From assembly GCA_035610365.1 (NCBI GenBank), contig CM069432.1, positions 5,270,001-5,334,000 of the forward strand: DNA of 64,000 nt, in the 5' to 3' direction. The translations under genes and the position numbers were made by a program. Under the pieces are notes generated by a model. The model saw only the letters and a list, made by a program, of their open reading frames with translations. It had not been told where the DNA came from and did no database searches. The stretch is from Aquatica leii. Lineage: Eukaryota; Arthropoda; Insecta; Coleoptera; Lampyridae. Below, piece after piece: positions 44,226-56,265 of the stretch; positions within the stretch are counted from its first letter, which is position 1; each line of letters starts with the position of its first letter.

Positions 44226-45014
44226 GTATTTAAGTTTTATTGATATACCAAATCTATTCAAATTACAATCTCGCTAAAGATAAATTCGGTATAAAAAAAA
44301 GTCTAAAACAATTAAATGCGGGAAATTATATGTATCAAAATGGAAATTGAAGACATTATTATTATTAACACATACTTTTTAAATAATGATATTGTAAATA
44401 TAAGGTAAAATAAAAGTTACATGACTTAAAAATGAAATCACACAAGCGTTCTACTCGCACGCTAAGTGCTGAATGAATTTCAAGGCTGAACTCGCACAAG
44501 CAAAGTAGCGACTACACAAAACTAAAAATAAAGAATGGTTTACACACGATTTGTTAAAGTAATGCAGATAATTTAATATGGAAGAATAACAAATTATAAA
44601 ATAATAAAAAAATAATGATAGGTACTATCAACTGAAGTATAAATACATCATGGTTAAGCTACGTCAACACCAAACGTAGAATAGCAACAACGGAAAGGCA
44701 GCGACAAGGCAAAGGCAAGATTTTAACGCAAATGTAACTAGCCGTAGGATGAACCATTTATCGCTTACACTAACTTATTACTAACCTAAAACTGTAAAAA
44801 TTAAAATAGGGAAAAAGAAGAGAGAAATCTTGAAACTTCGACAGCTAAATAATTCTGAAGGAAATGCAAGAGAGCGTGTCTTTGCGTCACGAGATCGGCA
44901 AATAACGTTATCCCACAAACAGTTATTCCAACAAAACTACCGACACCTAGACTCAATGAGATCAAGGCGAAGAAGAGTACTTATCAGCAAACAGGTTTGC
45001 AGCACAACTACTCG
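44226..45014. other. non-coding stretch
   Basis: No recognisable domains. It may contain degraded 3' sequence of the integrase-bearing element to the right. Confidence 0.45.
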
Positions 45015-45870
45015 TCTATAGGATGTTCGCCATTATAAGCTTTCAAATCTTTAATATGCCACTTCTCTAAATAGTTTCTAAATATATCATATACATAGAA
45101 TAAATTTTGGTGCTAGCTTAGCAGCAAAAGTTTTCGTTCCGTCTGAAAGAGCATAATTTTTTTTCAGACAAAACCTTCAAAACGACAAGACGTTTCCTCA
45201 AATCATATCGTTGTTTCCTTTGTTCATAATCTTTTTTCAAACGAGATCGCACACCTTTATATAGTGCATGTAAATATAAGACACCCTCCTTTCATTGATT
45301 ACGCTCGGGGCCATAGAAAGATCCATCAACAGGTACGGTGAGTTACTTCATGTTTAGATAAATTATTGGCTGGAGCAATCTTGAAAACGATGGTTTTCTT
45401 TAATAAAGGAAGATATAGTGGCTAGAACAGTTCTGTTTGTTCGTTCGGTTGGGTTTACTTGAGATAAGTGGCGAGCACTATACCAGGTATTAGCTTTATA
45501 ATTAGAGATAAAATCTGTAAAGTGTTTAGCCCTAAAAACTTATGCATTGTCACACAAGATAATTTGAGGTACGCCAAAGATAGTGAAGACATTTTCTTCA
45601 AGATATTTATCAACAGAAACGGTAGTGGCGTTAGATAAGGGTTTCGCCATAACAAATTTCGTAAAGCAGTCGGTAATTGCAATTAAGTATGTTCTTTTTT
45701 AGAGCGAGGGAAAGGGTCCATGAAGTCAATAGAAATAATCTGAAACGGAAAGTGAATGTTTTTATATTTGCCCATCAATCTAGCACGAGCAACATTACGA
45801 GCATTTTGAGAACCACAAACTAAACAATTAGAGACAAGTTTGGGAACGTTTCCGAGGATCGAACTTCTGC
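45015..45870 (-). pseudogene. gypsy integrase relic
   Basis: Minus-strand frames give CLVCGSQNARNVARARLMGK, FQIISIDFMDPFPRSKKEHT, TKFVMAKPLSNATTVSVDKY, VFTIFGVPQIILCDNA and NPTERTNRTVLATISSFIKE. The three catalytic acids (SID, CDN, TER) are visible. The C-terminal part reads RSRLKKDYEQRKQRYDLRKR and NYALSDGTKTFAAKLAPKFI. Stops and shifts are frequent. It is the same type of integrase one would expect after the RNase H of 40337-43598, but it lies upstream of that element's LTR, so it is a different copy. Confidence 0.65.
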
Positions 45871-46059
45871 GAAAAATTAATTAACTCGATGCCGAAGAGG
45901 TTAACAGAATGTTTGGAAAATAACGGTTTATATACAAAATATTAATTAGTTTGAGTATTTTATTTATAATATAAACGTATTTTTATAATGTATGTATATA
46001 CTATATTTAAATAAATGTGGTGTAAATAGGTGCGATCTTAAGCTGCCATTTTGGTTGAA

Positions 46060-47501
46060 GGCGAGTCTATACGTTCTCCACACTTTTTGGAAGGTTACAG
46101 GACTCCCATATGGACTATCGAATGCTCTAGAAATATTTCAAAAGTATATCAATGATTTGATAATAGGATTAGATGGAACACTGGCATATTTTGACGATAT
46201 ACTAGTTTTTGGAAAAACGCTAGAAGAACACAACCTTAGGCTTGAAAAACTTTTAGAAAAAACTAAACAAAATAATGTCAAACTTAAAAATGATAAATTG
46301 CAATTAGCTACAAATAAAATAACATTTTTAGGACATACAATCACGGATAAGGGCGTTGAGATTGGCCAAAATAAAGTGGAAGCAATTCAGAAAATGAAAC
46401 AATTAACCAATGTAAGGGAATTGCAAATGTTTCTTGGAATGGTGAACTTTCTTGGCAAGTTTATACCAAATATTGCTCAAGAATCAGCTCCACTACCTAT
46501 GCTATTGAGAAAAGACACGCTGTGGTCTTGGGAAGAAAACAGTCCCCAAGATGACCTTCAAGAAATTAAAAGCGTTACTAACCAGCGCCCCAGTCTTAAG
46601 TGATTTTAATCCAGACTTGCCGGTAAAGTTAGCAACAGATGCATCGCAATATGGTCTGGGTGGACATAATAGTCAAATGGATCATCCTATAGCCTACTGA
46701 TCAAGCTCTTTAAACTCTGCACAGCGCAATTATGCTTAAATAGAGAAAGAGCTTCTAGGAGTAATACTAGGCTGTGAAAAATTCCAATATTATCTGTATG
46801 GTAGACCTGTCATTGCAAACACTGATCATATGCCACTCCTAGGTCTAGTAAAAAAACCTATTGAATCCCTATCGCCCAAATTACAAAGATTAGTAATTAG
46901 AGTTCTTAAATATGACATTACTCTACAATATATTCCAGGCAAAGGTTTATACATTCGGGATTTGTTCTCAAGAGTTCCAATGGAAACTACTCGACTGACA
47001 GATTATTTGAATGATTTTCGTGTAAGGTCAATCATTTTGGTGTCTGATCAAAAAAGAGAATTTTTATAAAATAACATAAATACGGATGAAGAACTCGACG
47101 CTGTACGTTACTATATAAGAAACGGCTGGCCAAATAATCTATGTTCGGTGAAGATCGTTGCAAAATCTTATTACCCATATAAAGAAGAGATCTATGAATT
47201 CAAAAATTTCCTATTTAAAGGACATCATAGTCCCAAGAGCGGTAACGTTAAATAAAATACATCAAACTTCTGAAGGAATTAATTCGTGCTAAAGAAAAGC
47301 TCAACAAACTGTATTTTGGTCGTGTATAAATGAACACATAACAAAATGCAGTATCCTCTTGTATGACTTGTGAAATTTATAACCGATCTAATACAAAGCA
47401 ACCACTCCACCCATATCCGGTACCTAAATTGCTTTGGGAGAAGATTGGCATCCATTTTGTACAAGTTAGAGATGCAAACTATTTCGCTGTTTGTGACTTC
47501 T
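46060..47501 (+). pseudogene. Mag-like gypsy pol, 5' segment (RT, RNase H, integrase zinc region)
   Basis: RT: GLPYGLSNALEIFQKYIND and a YFDD catalytic motif (LAYFDDILVFG), then TFLGHTITDKGVEIGQNKVE and MFLGMVNFLGKFIPNIAQES. RNase H in the next frame: KLATDASQYGLGGH, IEKELLGVILGCEKFQYYLY, NTDHMPLLGLV, and the Mag-type ending IPGKGLYIRDLFSR. The integrase entry reads NKIHQTSEGIN and PYPVPKLLWEKIGIHF, up to NYFAVCDF. Breaks near 46595, 46700, 46740 and 47070. The coding continues at 53122 after a 5.6-kb insertion. Confidence 0.75.
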
Positions 47502-47599
47502 AAAGAGCAGATAGTAAGGCAAGAAAAAATACCAAAAAAAATGACATAAAAGGCATATTAAACCTTCCAAAAAGACAATAAAAAAGGCACAAATACCTA

Positions 47600-48840
47600 T
47601 TAAAATTTACAGTTTTTTTGTTTTACAATGTTTATTATACTGCTATTATTTTCCCAAGCACAAATAAAATATTTTTTAATATTTTGACCAAGAAGCTGTT
47701 GGCTTTTAACATTTAAAATATTTTTATAAAAGGAAAAAGTTCTTTCGACATCACAAGATGTTAGTGGAGTAAATTTTAAGAACGATGTATCTGTTATTGT
47801 TAAAGATATTATCTGTTGATGCTTTATGACCTCCCCTTTTTGAATTTCAGTCCGTTGTTTAAAGAGGTCAAAGGAAGGGTTTTTTGATGTGACGGAATCC
47901 AATTGTTAATTAATTTTTCTTCCTATAGTTCCTGGACATGCTCTTATAATTGCTCTTGTTTTTTTAAATGTAGCGAAAGATTCGGTCATTGCGGTTTCGC
48001 TTTTTTCTAGCTTCTTTAATTCGTCAGGAATGCTGGACAAGTGTGTTTTTACAAAAGCTAGTTCCCTCTTAACAGCTTTGTCATTAAAAGCTTTTTGAGA
48101 TTTAGCAATTGCTGCAGAGGCCGTCTCGTCAAATAATTCAACCACCTAAGTGAGACAATTCAATTAATGTATAAGACAATGTCAGATTATAGTATGAACT
48201 GTACCTCTTTAATTTTTTTCAAAATCTGTGGCATAAAAATGCAAGCAGATAACCAAGTTCCCCGTCTTTATATGATAGGTTCCGGTGGAAGTTTAACATC
48301 TGGAAGTTTTTCTTTATAGGCCCTTACCCGTAATGGTGCTTTCACAAAAATCTGAAACAAGATCCAATAATCAAAAAGAGAATCTAATATGTTAGAGATT
48401 TTTACCTTTTTGGTGGCAGAAATTAACTTGTTTACTATTGCAAACTCGTCTCTAATGAATTCACACACTTTATGTATTCCATGTGCTAGACAAGTTAAAT
48501 GTTTTAAATTCGGATAAAATATTTCTAATGCCTGAGCGGATTTGATCATATAAGGTGCTGCATCGGTTACGAATAAGAGAACCTTTTCTTTCTTTACGCC
48601 ATTGGGATACAGAAGTCCCTATAAAATGATATAATTGTAATTAATAGATTGCATTATATTAATCAATCATTAAACAAAAACTTACGTAAACAATCATCGA
48701 AAAAATTTGCAACTGTTTTGTGATTGGTCTGTGGAATTTCTTTGGATGGTAGCAAATGAGCTTTTTCTGATTCTAGTTCAGACAATTTACCAATTACAAA
48801 ATTTGCTGTATATCGACCTCTGTCATTCCTTATTGTCTAT
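47600..48840 (-). pseudogene. hAT transposase, central and C-terminal part
   Basis: In order: NDRGRYTANFVIGKLSELES, NHKTVANFFDDC, GLLYPNGVKKEKVLLFVTDA, MIKSAQALEIFYPNLKHLTC with LAHGIHKVCEFIRDEF, ISATKKV, KAPLRVRAYKEKLPDVKLPP, VVELFDETASAAIAKSQKAF, then the hAT dimerisation end FLKFTPLTSCDVERTFSFYK and NIKKYFICAWENNS. The FVTDAAPYM-like block and PLTSCDVERTFS identify the family. The N-terminus lies beyond the pogo insertion at 52150-52646. Gaps near 48140-48260 and 48380-48420 could be small introns or deletions. Confidence 0.7.
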
Positions 48841-48883
48841 ATTTTCTATAAAAGGTAAACCAGCATTTTGAAAACTATTAATA

Positions 48884-51800
48884 GGGTCGAGGTACCACTT
48901 ATGGCCACTTTAAGAACTTTATAATTATTATTGCATTGAGAAAAATATTGAAATGGAAAAACACATTTTTTCTTAATGTCACTTTATGCTTCAGAATCTG
49001 CTCTTTTAGAAAATCAATTGATATTAAAGATTAAATATAATTTAAAAATATTACAACGCTTTATATTTTGAACCATGAAATTCCCTACTTTTGGCCATCT
49101 GTTTCTACATTTGGCCATACATTTTCTCTACTTTTGGCCATTTAAAAATTATTAAAACGCGAAATGCAATTTTTGCAAGTATAGCTACAAGCCTACATAT
49201 TTATTGAAATACAAAGCTGTAGATGAAACAAAAATAAATTTCTGGTACAAATAGGTAAGTAATATAAGAGAAAAGTTTATAAACAACGTTTGTTACATTA
49301 TTAAACTATATCCGTTCAGAAATGTCTACTTGACCTGGAAAAATTGTCTTGCACTTTCTCCCCTTGTCTTCAACAGTGGGCTCGTAGATTCCCTAAAATA
49401 TCGCATTGATTTATTGTAGAAATGTCATTTTCTATAGGATAAAAAACAGTCTTCTCATCATTGGCAGTCTTATAACATTGTATTTCATATTCTTCTGCTG
49501 ATAAAATTTCTAGAATTTTAGCCACATATCTATACGTTGTCGTCGATCTTTTACCAGTTAGCTCGAATCTTACAAGTACAAAATTTCCCAAATTGAGATC
49601 TTTGGGTTTGAAGATTTCAATGTCTTCCTGTTCAAATACCGTTAAGTCAATATCGTCTCCACTGCTACCACTTTCCACCCAGTCTTCAAGGTCCTGTGAG
49701 GAAGAGCCTGAATCTATGTCTTGTTTTTGATGTTTTGTTGGCTTCTGTTTAAGTTTTTCGCCTTTTTTTTAGCCATCATCTGTTTCTTACTTTCTCGAGC
49801 CTGTTTCTTTTCTTGCTTTTCTCGTTCCTTCTCCATTTTGAGCCTCTCGCATTCTTTGTGATTACTCCAATCATTTATCAGATGTAATAACACTTGGTGT
49901 GTATTCTTTTTTCTCTTCATCTTTGAGTCAGTATTATTTTCTTTAGGATAAGGAAGTACATTATAAAATACTTTTGAACATATTGTTTTTTGAGCGAAGC
50001 AAATATTACGTGTTACTTGTTCTACCCTGTCTGGACGAGATGTAGTAGCCAATGCAGTATTACTATCATTTGATATGGCCGGAACTTCTTTCGGTTTATC
50101 AACTGGGAACATATCAGTTAAAATGCTAGCATCTAGAGGAGATACTCGAGGGGTTTGGAGATCATTTTCAATTGCAGGATCCTCGCTCACTAACTTTGGT
50201 AGGCCTTCTACATCACTTGCAATTTGATGCCAAACATTGTACAAACTCTTATCTTCAGTATTACCTTCCCATTCGTATTTTCGTCTTTTTGTTTGCTTGA
50301 ATTCAACTAGTAAAACCACATCAATCTTTGATTCTAAGTACTTCAAACAATCTGCAGCTGCTGCGTCAACATCTCGGGTTTGGTATGTTTCGGGTTTCCT
50401 CAGAATAATTTTACTATAATCCACATTATTTGATGAAAAAGCATAAAGACCTGTTGCTCTAAATGCTGATATTATATTTGATGTAATTTTTGGATCTTAA
50501 ATCAACTGAGACAGTATCATGGGCAAATTTAATTCGGTGGTCTCTTGACTATTGTTCTCTATCTTATATTTTCGCACGATATTCCTCCACTTTTTCTTTA
50601 AAGCCGCAAACACAGCGACATACAACGGTTAAAGGATGTGAGTAGCATTAGAGACCAGTGCTATTAATATTACTTCATTTTCTCTGCAGAACTTACTTAA
50701 ATTGAGAGTCAGATGAGATGCGTGTCCATCTAAAAAGATGATAACGGGTAACTCCATTTGAGACTCCTTAAGGTATGGTACAAAGACGTTGGAGAAGTAT
50801 TCGTAGAAACATTCTGCAATCATCCAGCCTTTTTCACGTTTGCCAATCCCCCAACTCTTAGGAGCTGCTTTAGACACAGCAGATGGAATCCGGTCATATT
50901 TAAAGATTGTTAACTGAGGAACTAATTTTCCTGCTGCATTAACTGTGAACAATGTTGTTACATTTTCCTTGTCTGATGATAGTCGCTCATCGTAGACATG
51001 TTTTCCTCGTAATCCAATAACAGTACCACATACATATTTCATCCATATTAAACATCCTGTGTGGATTTTCTAATACACTGGTGGCATTAATTTCGCTTAA
51101 ACTTGTTTGAATCTCGTCAAACCACTTGCGGATTTTCTCTTCAGTTACTGCACCTCTTCCACCGTGAATGTATTCGGCTTTCTTTTGGGAAAGTTGTTTA
51201 TGGCGATTAAGGAAATTGTAATACCATTTTATTCCCGAACGATCGTTGACGAAAGGAGTTTTAATATTTGCTTCTCGTACCAATTTTTGTACTGAAGTCC
51301 GTAACTCGTCTTTATCAATTGGAAATCCCATTTTCGCACAAGCAACTATCCATTGAACCAACTGATTTTCAGTATCCTTTCCCAAGTGAGACTCGAATCC
51401 GCAGTGCCTTGAATTTCTTGGAGACTTTCCTGATACTTTATTACGCAAAGTAGTTCTTGGTATATCAAATTCACGACTTGCTTTGGCAACAGCCATTCCG
51501 TCAGAAATGGCATTTAAAGCAAAATTAAGTTTTGTAGGAGAATACTGAAATTTTACCTTTCCCGACTTTTCTACTTGGCCTTTATGGGTTTTATTCACTG
51601 CTTTTGGCATTTTAACTGAAAGAAATATTACACATTTATGTAAATATATTACATTAGGTATTTATTTAAACAAAAAAGTAAACTGGCCAAAAGTAGTTTT
51701 TGCTTATCTAGTTATGGCCAGCAGGATGGCCATAAGTGGGTAACTAGTGAATTATTGATTCCACTAACGGCCACTGTCATTATACAAATATCATAATGTT

Positions 51801-52154
51801 AAGTGTAACGAACAATGAAAAATATTTAACAAGAAATATCTGCTTACCTTAATTACAGACTCCAGTGCAGAAAAAAAACCGTTAGTAGGAGATTCAAAAC
51901 GATGATTTAAGATCACTTTCTTAACAAAAGTCGTTATTTTTCTTTACACATGCAAGACACTACTACTCAAACTGCTGCAATAAAGCTAAAATGCAGCTTA
52001 GATAAATTTCTGTCACTGTACCGACTTAATATTGAGTGAAATAACATTTTAGCAGCTACAAGGTCATTGGTAGATAGACACCATGTTTATTATTCAACCA
52101 ATTATAGCAGAGTGTCCATAAGCAGGGTAAGGGCCATAAGTGGTGCCTCTACCC
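48884..52154 (-). mobile_element. pogo-like DNA transposon with TIRs and TA target duplication
   Basis: The left end GGGTCGAGGTACCACTTATG (48884 on) mirrors the right end, whose inverse is GGGTAGAGGCACCACTTATG (ending 52154). Both continue GCC. The dinucleotide TA flanks each side (48882-48883, 52155-52156). Additional GGCCA-TAAGTG motifs occur just inside both ends. Length 3271 bp, inserted in the hAT transposase gene. Confidence 0.85.
49370..51610 (-). pseudogene. pogo-like transposase with HTH-psq, lysine-rich linker and C-terminal module
   Basis: Starts MPKAVNKTHKGQVEKSGKVK. HTH-psq: LNFALNAISDGMAVAKASRE and FDIPRTTLRNKVSGK. A CENPB-type domain follows (WIVACAKMGFPIDKDEL, WYYNFLNRHKQLSQKKAEYI). 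Core: FNMDEI (first Asp), VIIFLDGHASH (second), then ATHIL-stop-PLYVAVF, where both the usual Gln (now TAA) and the third Asp (now Tyr) are lost. Tail: FRATGLYAFSSN, a long Lys/Glu-rich segment (KMEKEREKQEKKQARESKKQ) and a globular end, GNFVLVRFELTGKRSTTTYR then YVAKILEIL. Frameshifts near 51040, 50500 and 49700. Without the lesions it would be an unusually long pogo protein. Confidence 0.8.
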
Positions 52155-52646
52155 TACTTTAATTAAACTGCTTACCGATTGGTAACAAATGTCTAAATAA
52201 TTTTTTCTCAAAGTTTATTCTTCTGGAACAACTTGTTCGGTGTATTTTTCGAGGAAATTGCGAAAATTGATATTATAAGTTTTTTAAGAGGAATTTGAGC
52301 CGACACCAATGCTTCGCACAAATCAAGAGCAAAAGTTGTTTTTGATGGGCTAGATTTATTCTGTGGATCTTCTATAACGTTTTTTAACAATGGTTGTTTC
52401 ATAGTTTTTTTTATATTTTTAAATGTAAACCACTACCCAAGTGTTGTTTTACATGGTACTTTTTAGTAGCACCGATCTAAAATAATACATATACTAGTAA
52501 TTAAAGGCATTTAAATTAAGATAATACAAACTTACTGATTTTGAACAAACTTGACCAAAAAGGTTTTCCCCGTCGGTTGTTAAATTATTGTCCAATTTAC
52601 TCCACTTGTAATAATTTTCAAATTTTGATTGTTTATTAGGTGGCAT
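52150..52646 (-). pseudogene. hAT transposase, N-terminal part
   Basis: Reads MPPNKQSKFENYYKWSKLDN, DGENLFGQVCSKSV (BED-like cysteine pair), and after several stops TFALDLCEALVSAQIPLKKL and FRNFLEKYTEQVVPEE with TLRKNYL. This is the beginning of the CGG-binding-protein-like hAT family whose remainder is at 47600-48840. Confidence 0.6.
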
Positions 52647-53121
52647 TTTTTAACACTTACTCACAGCACAACAGCAATATACTATATTACAGTGTGACAA
52701 TATCACAGGTATTTATAACAAACAAAGAATATTTTAGTCATGTGTTTCAGTGATTAAATGAATCCCACCGGACAGAATTAAAATTATCTATATTTGTTTG
52801 CTTTACTTAGCTACTGAATAGACCTATAAAATATGATTAATTCCGAAATCCTTTCGGTTTTGTAATTCGTGTTCTGTTAAGCCTGTCATTGTACATAATC
52901 CTAGTATAAATTTTTACAATAGTTCTTAATAAGCGGCTTTTGTATGTAATGTTTTCTGGAAACCATTGTTTAACAAAACATGAAAATTCCTGTTGTTATT
53001 TATAGGTTCGTGGTAAGACCTATTGAGCAAAAAATGTTAATTATATTATTGTACGTAATTTAGGTAACATTTTGTAATGCGTTATTGTCATCTACCTATT
53101 AAAACACTGTTTAGAACACTT

Positions 53122-53838
53122 TAGAGACTACCATTCTAAATTTGTGGAACTAATTGCCATGACACGCAAATATGCTCTAGCCGTTACTGAAGCGTTGACT
53201 ATGATATTTAAGTCGCATGGATTACCAAGATTCATAATGTCCGACAATGGACCACCATTTGACTCAACTAGGTTTAAACAGCTTCTGAAAGATTTAAGCA
53301 TAGATCAAGTCCTGTTTATTCGCTTTTGATCGAGAGCCATATTCAAATAGTAAAGGTCATGTTAATAAAATCTCCAAACAAACATCCATATTTTGTAACA
53401 ATGGAGTATAACAGCACTCCTAAATACAATCTACCTTCTTTAGCAGAGATGTTAATTGGTAGGAAGTTCAAAACCCAGTTACCACAGTCAAGAATGACCT
53501 AAAAACCACTCTTCGATACCGTAAAAACAGTCGACATACTACAAAACATGCAAAAGAGCGTTATATCAGCTTTGGAACCAGTCCTGGTACAAAAATCAAG
53601 CAGAAACTGGACACCAAGTGAAGTTGTTAAAGTAGATACAAACCCTAAAAGTCAAGTAGGTTGGAGACCTTCGACGGTTGCTGCTAGTTACATTGAAGAA
53701 TCTATCGTGAACAAATTGAAAGTTTTAAAGTGCATTGCTGGAGTTGTTAATGGGACGACTACTACGTCATCATTGTCAGTTAGTACTGGGGATCTTGCGT
53801 TAACCAAAGCAAGTAATAACGAACTGGAAACTGCTTGA
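53122..53838 (+). pseudogene. Mag-like gypsy pol, 3' segment (integrase core and C-terminus)
   Basis: Resumes the integrase exactly where 47501 broke off: RDYHSKFVELIAMT, LTMIFKSHGLPRFIMSDNGP (second catalytic Asp in SDN), a frameshift near 53325, then IESHIQIVKVMLIKSPNKHP (the Glu is IES), YNSTPKYNLPSLAEMLIGRK. The C-terminal tail reads KSSRNWTPSEVVKVDTNPKS, ending at a TGA at 53836. The last part is an uninterrupted 96-codon ORF. Confidence 0.7.
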
Positions 53839-56111
<2,273 letters not shown>

Positions 56112-56265
56112 TGTAAGGGAGCTGTAATTATTTTAATAGGTTTATTTTACCATAAACAACACAACACATTACATCTTTACACTTTAGTATATTATATTAC
56201 ATAGTCGGTAATATAGTGGGCTGTAATAATATGACAGGGGCATTCCGGGAGTCAGTGGCGTTACA
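56112..56265 (-). repeat. 3' LTR of the gypsy element
   Basis: Plus-strand ends TGTAAGGGAGCTGT and GTGGCGTTACA form TGTAA...TTACA. Partner of 59665-59833. On the minus strand the pol stop codon TAA is made by the first bases of this LTR. Confidence 0.85.

Larger units (their letters stand above)
47502..53121 (-). mobile_element. hAT-type transposon inserted in the gypsy integrase
   Basis: The flanking octamers GTGACTTC (47494-47501) and GAGACTAC (53122-53129) differ at two positions and would be a diverged 8-bp duplication, the hAT hallmark. The ends are TAAAGAGCAG and, inverted on the right, TAAAGTGTTC. Inside, the transposase runs on the minus strand, itself split by the pogo-like element 48884-52154. 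Boundaries are inferred from where the gypsy frame stops and resumes. Confidence 0.5.
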
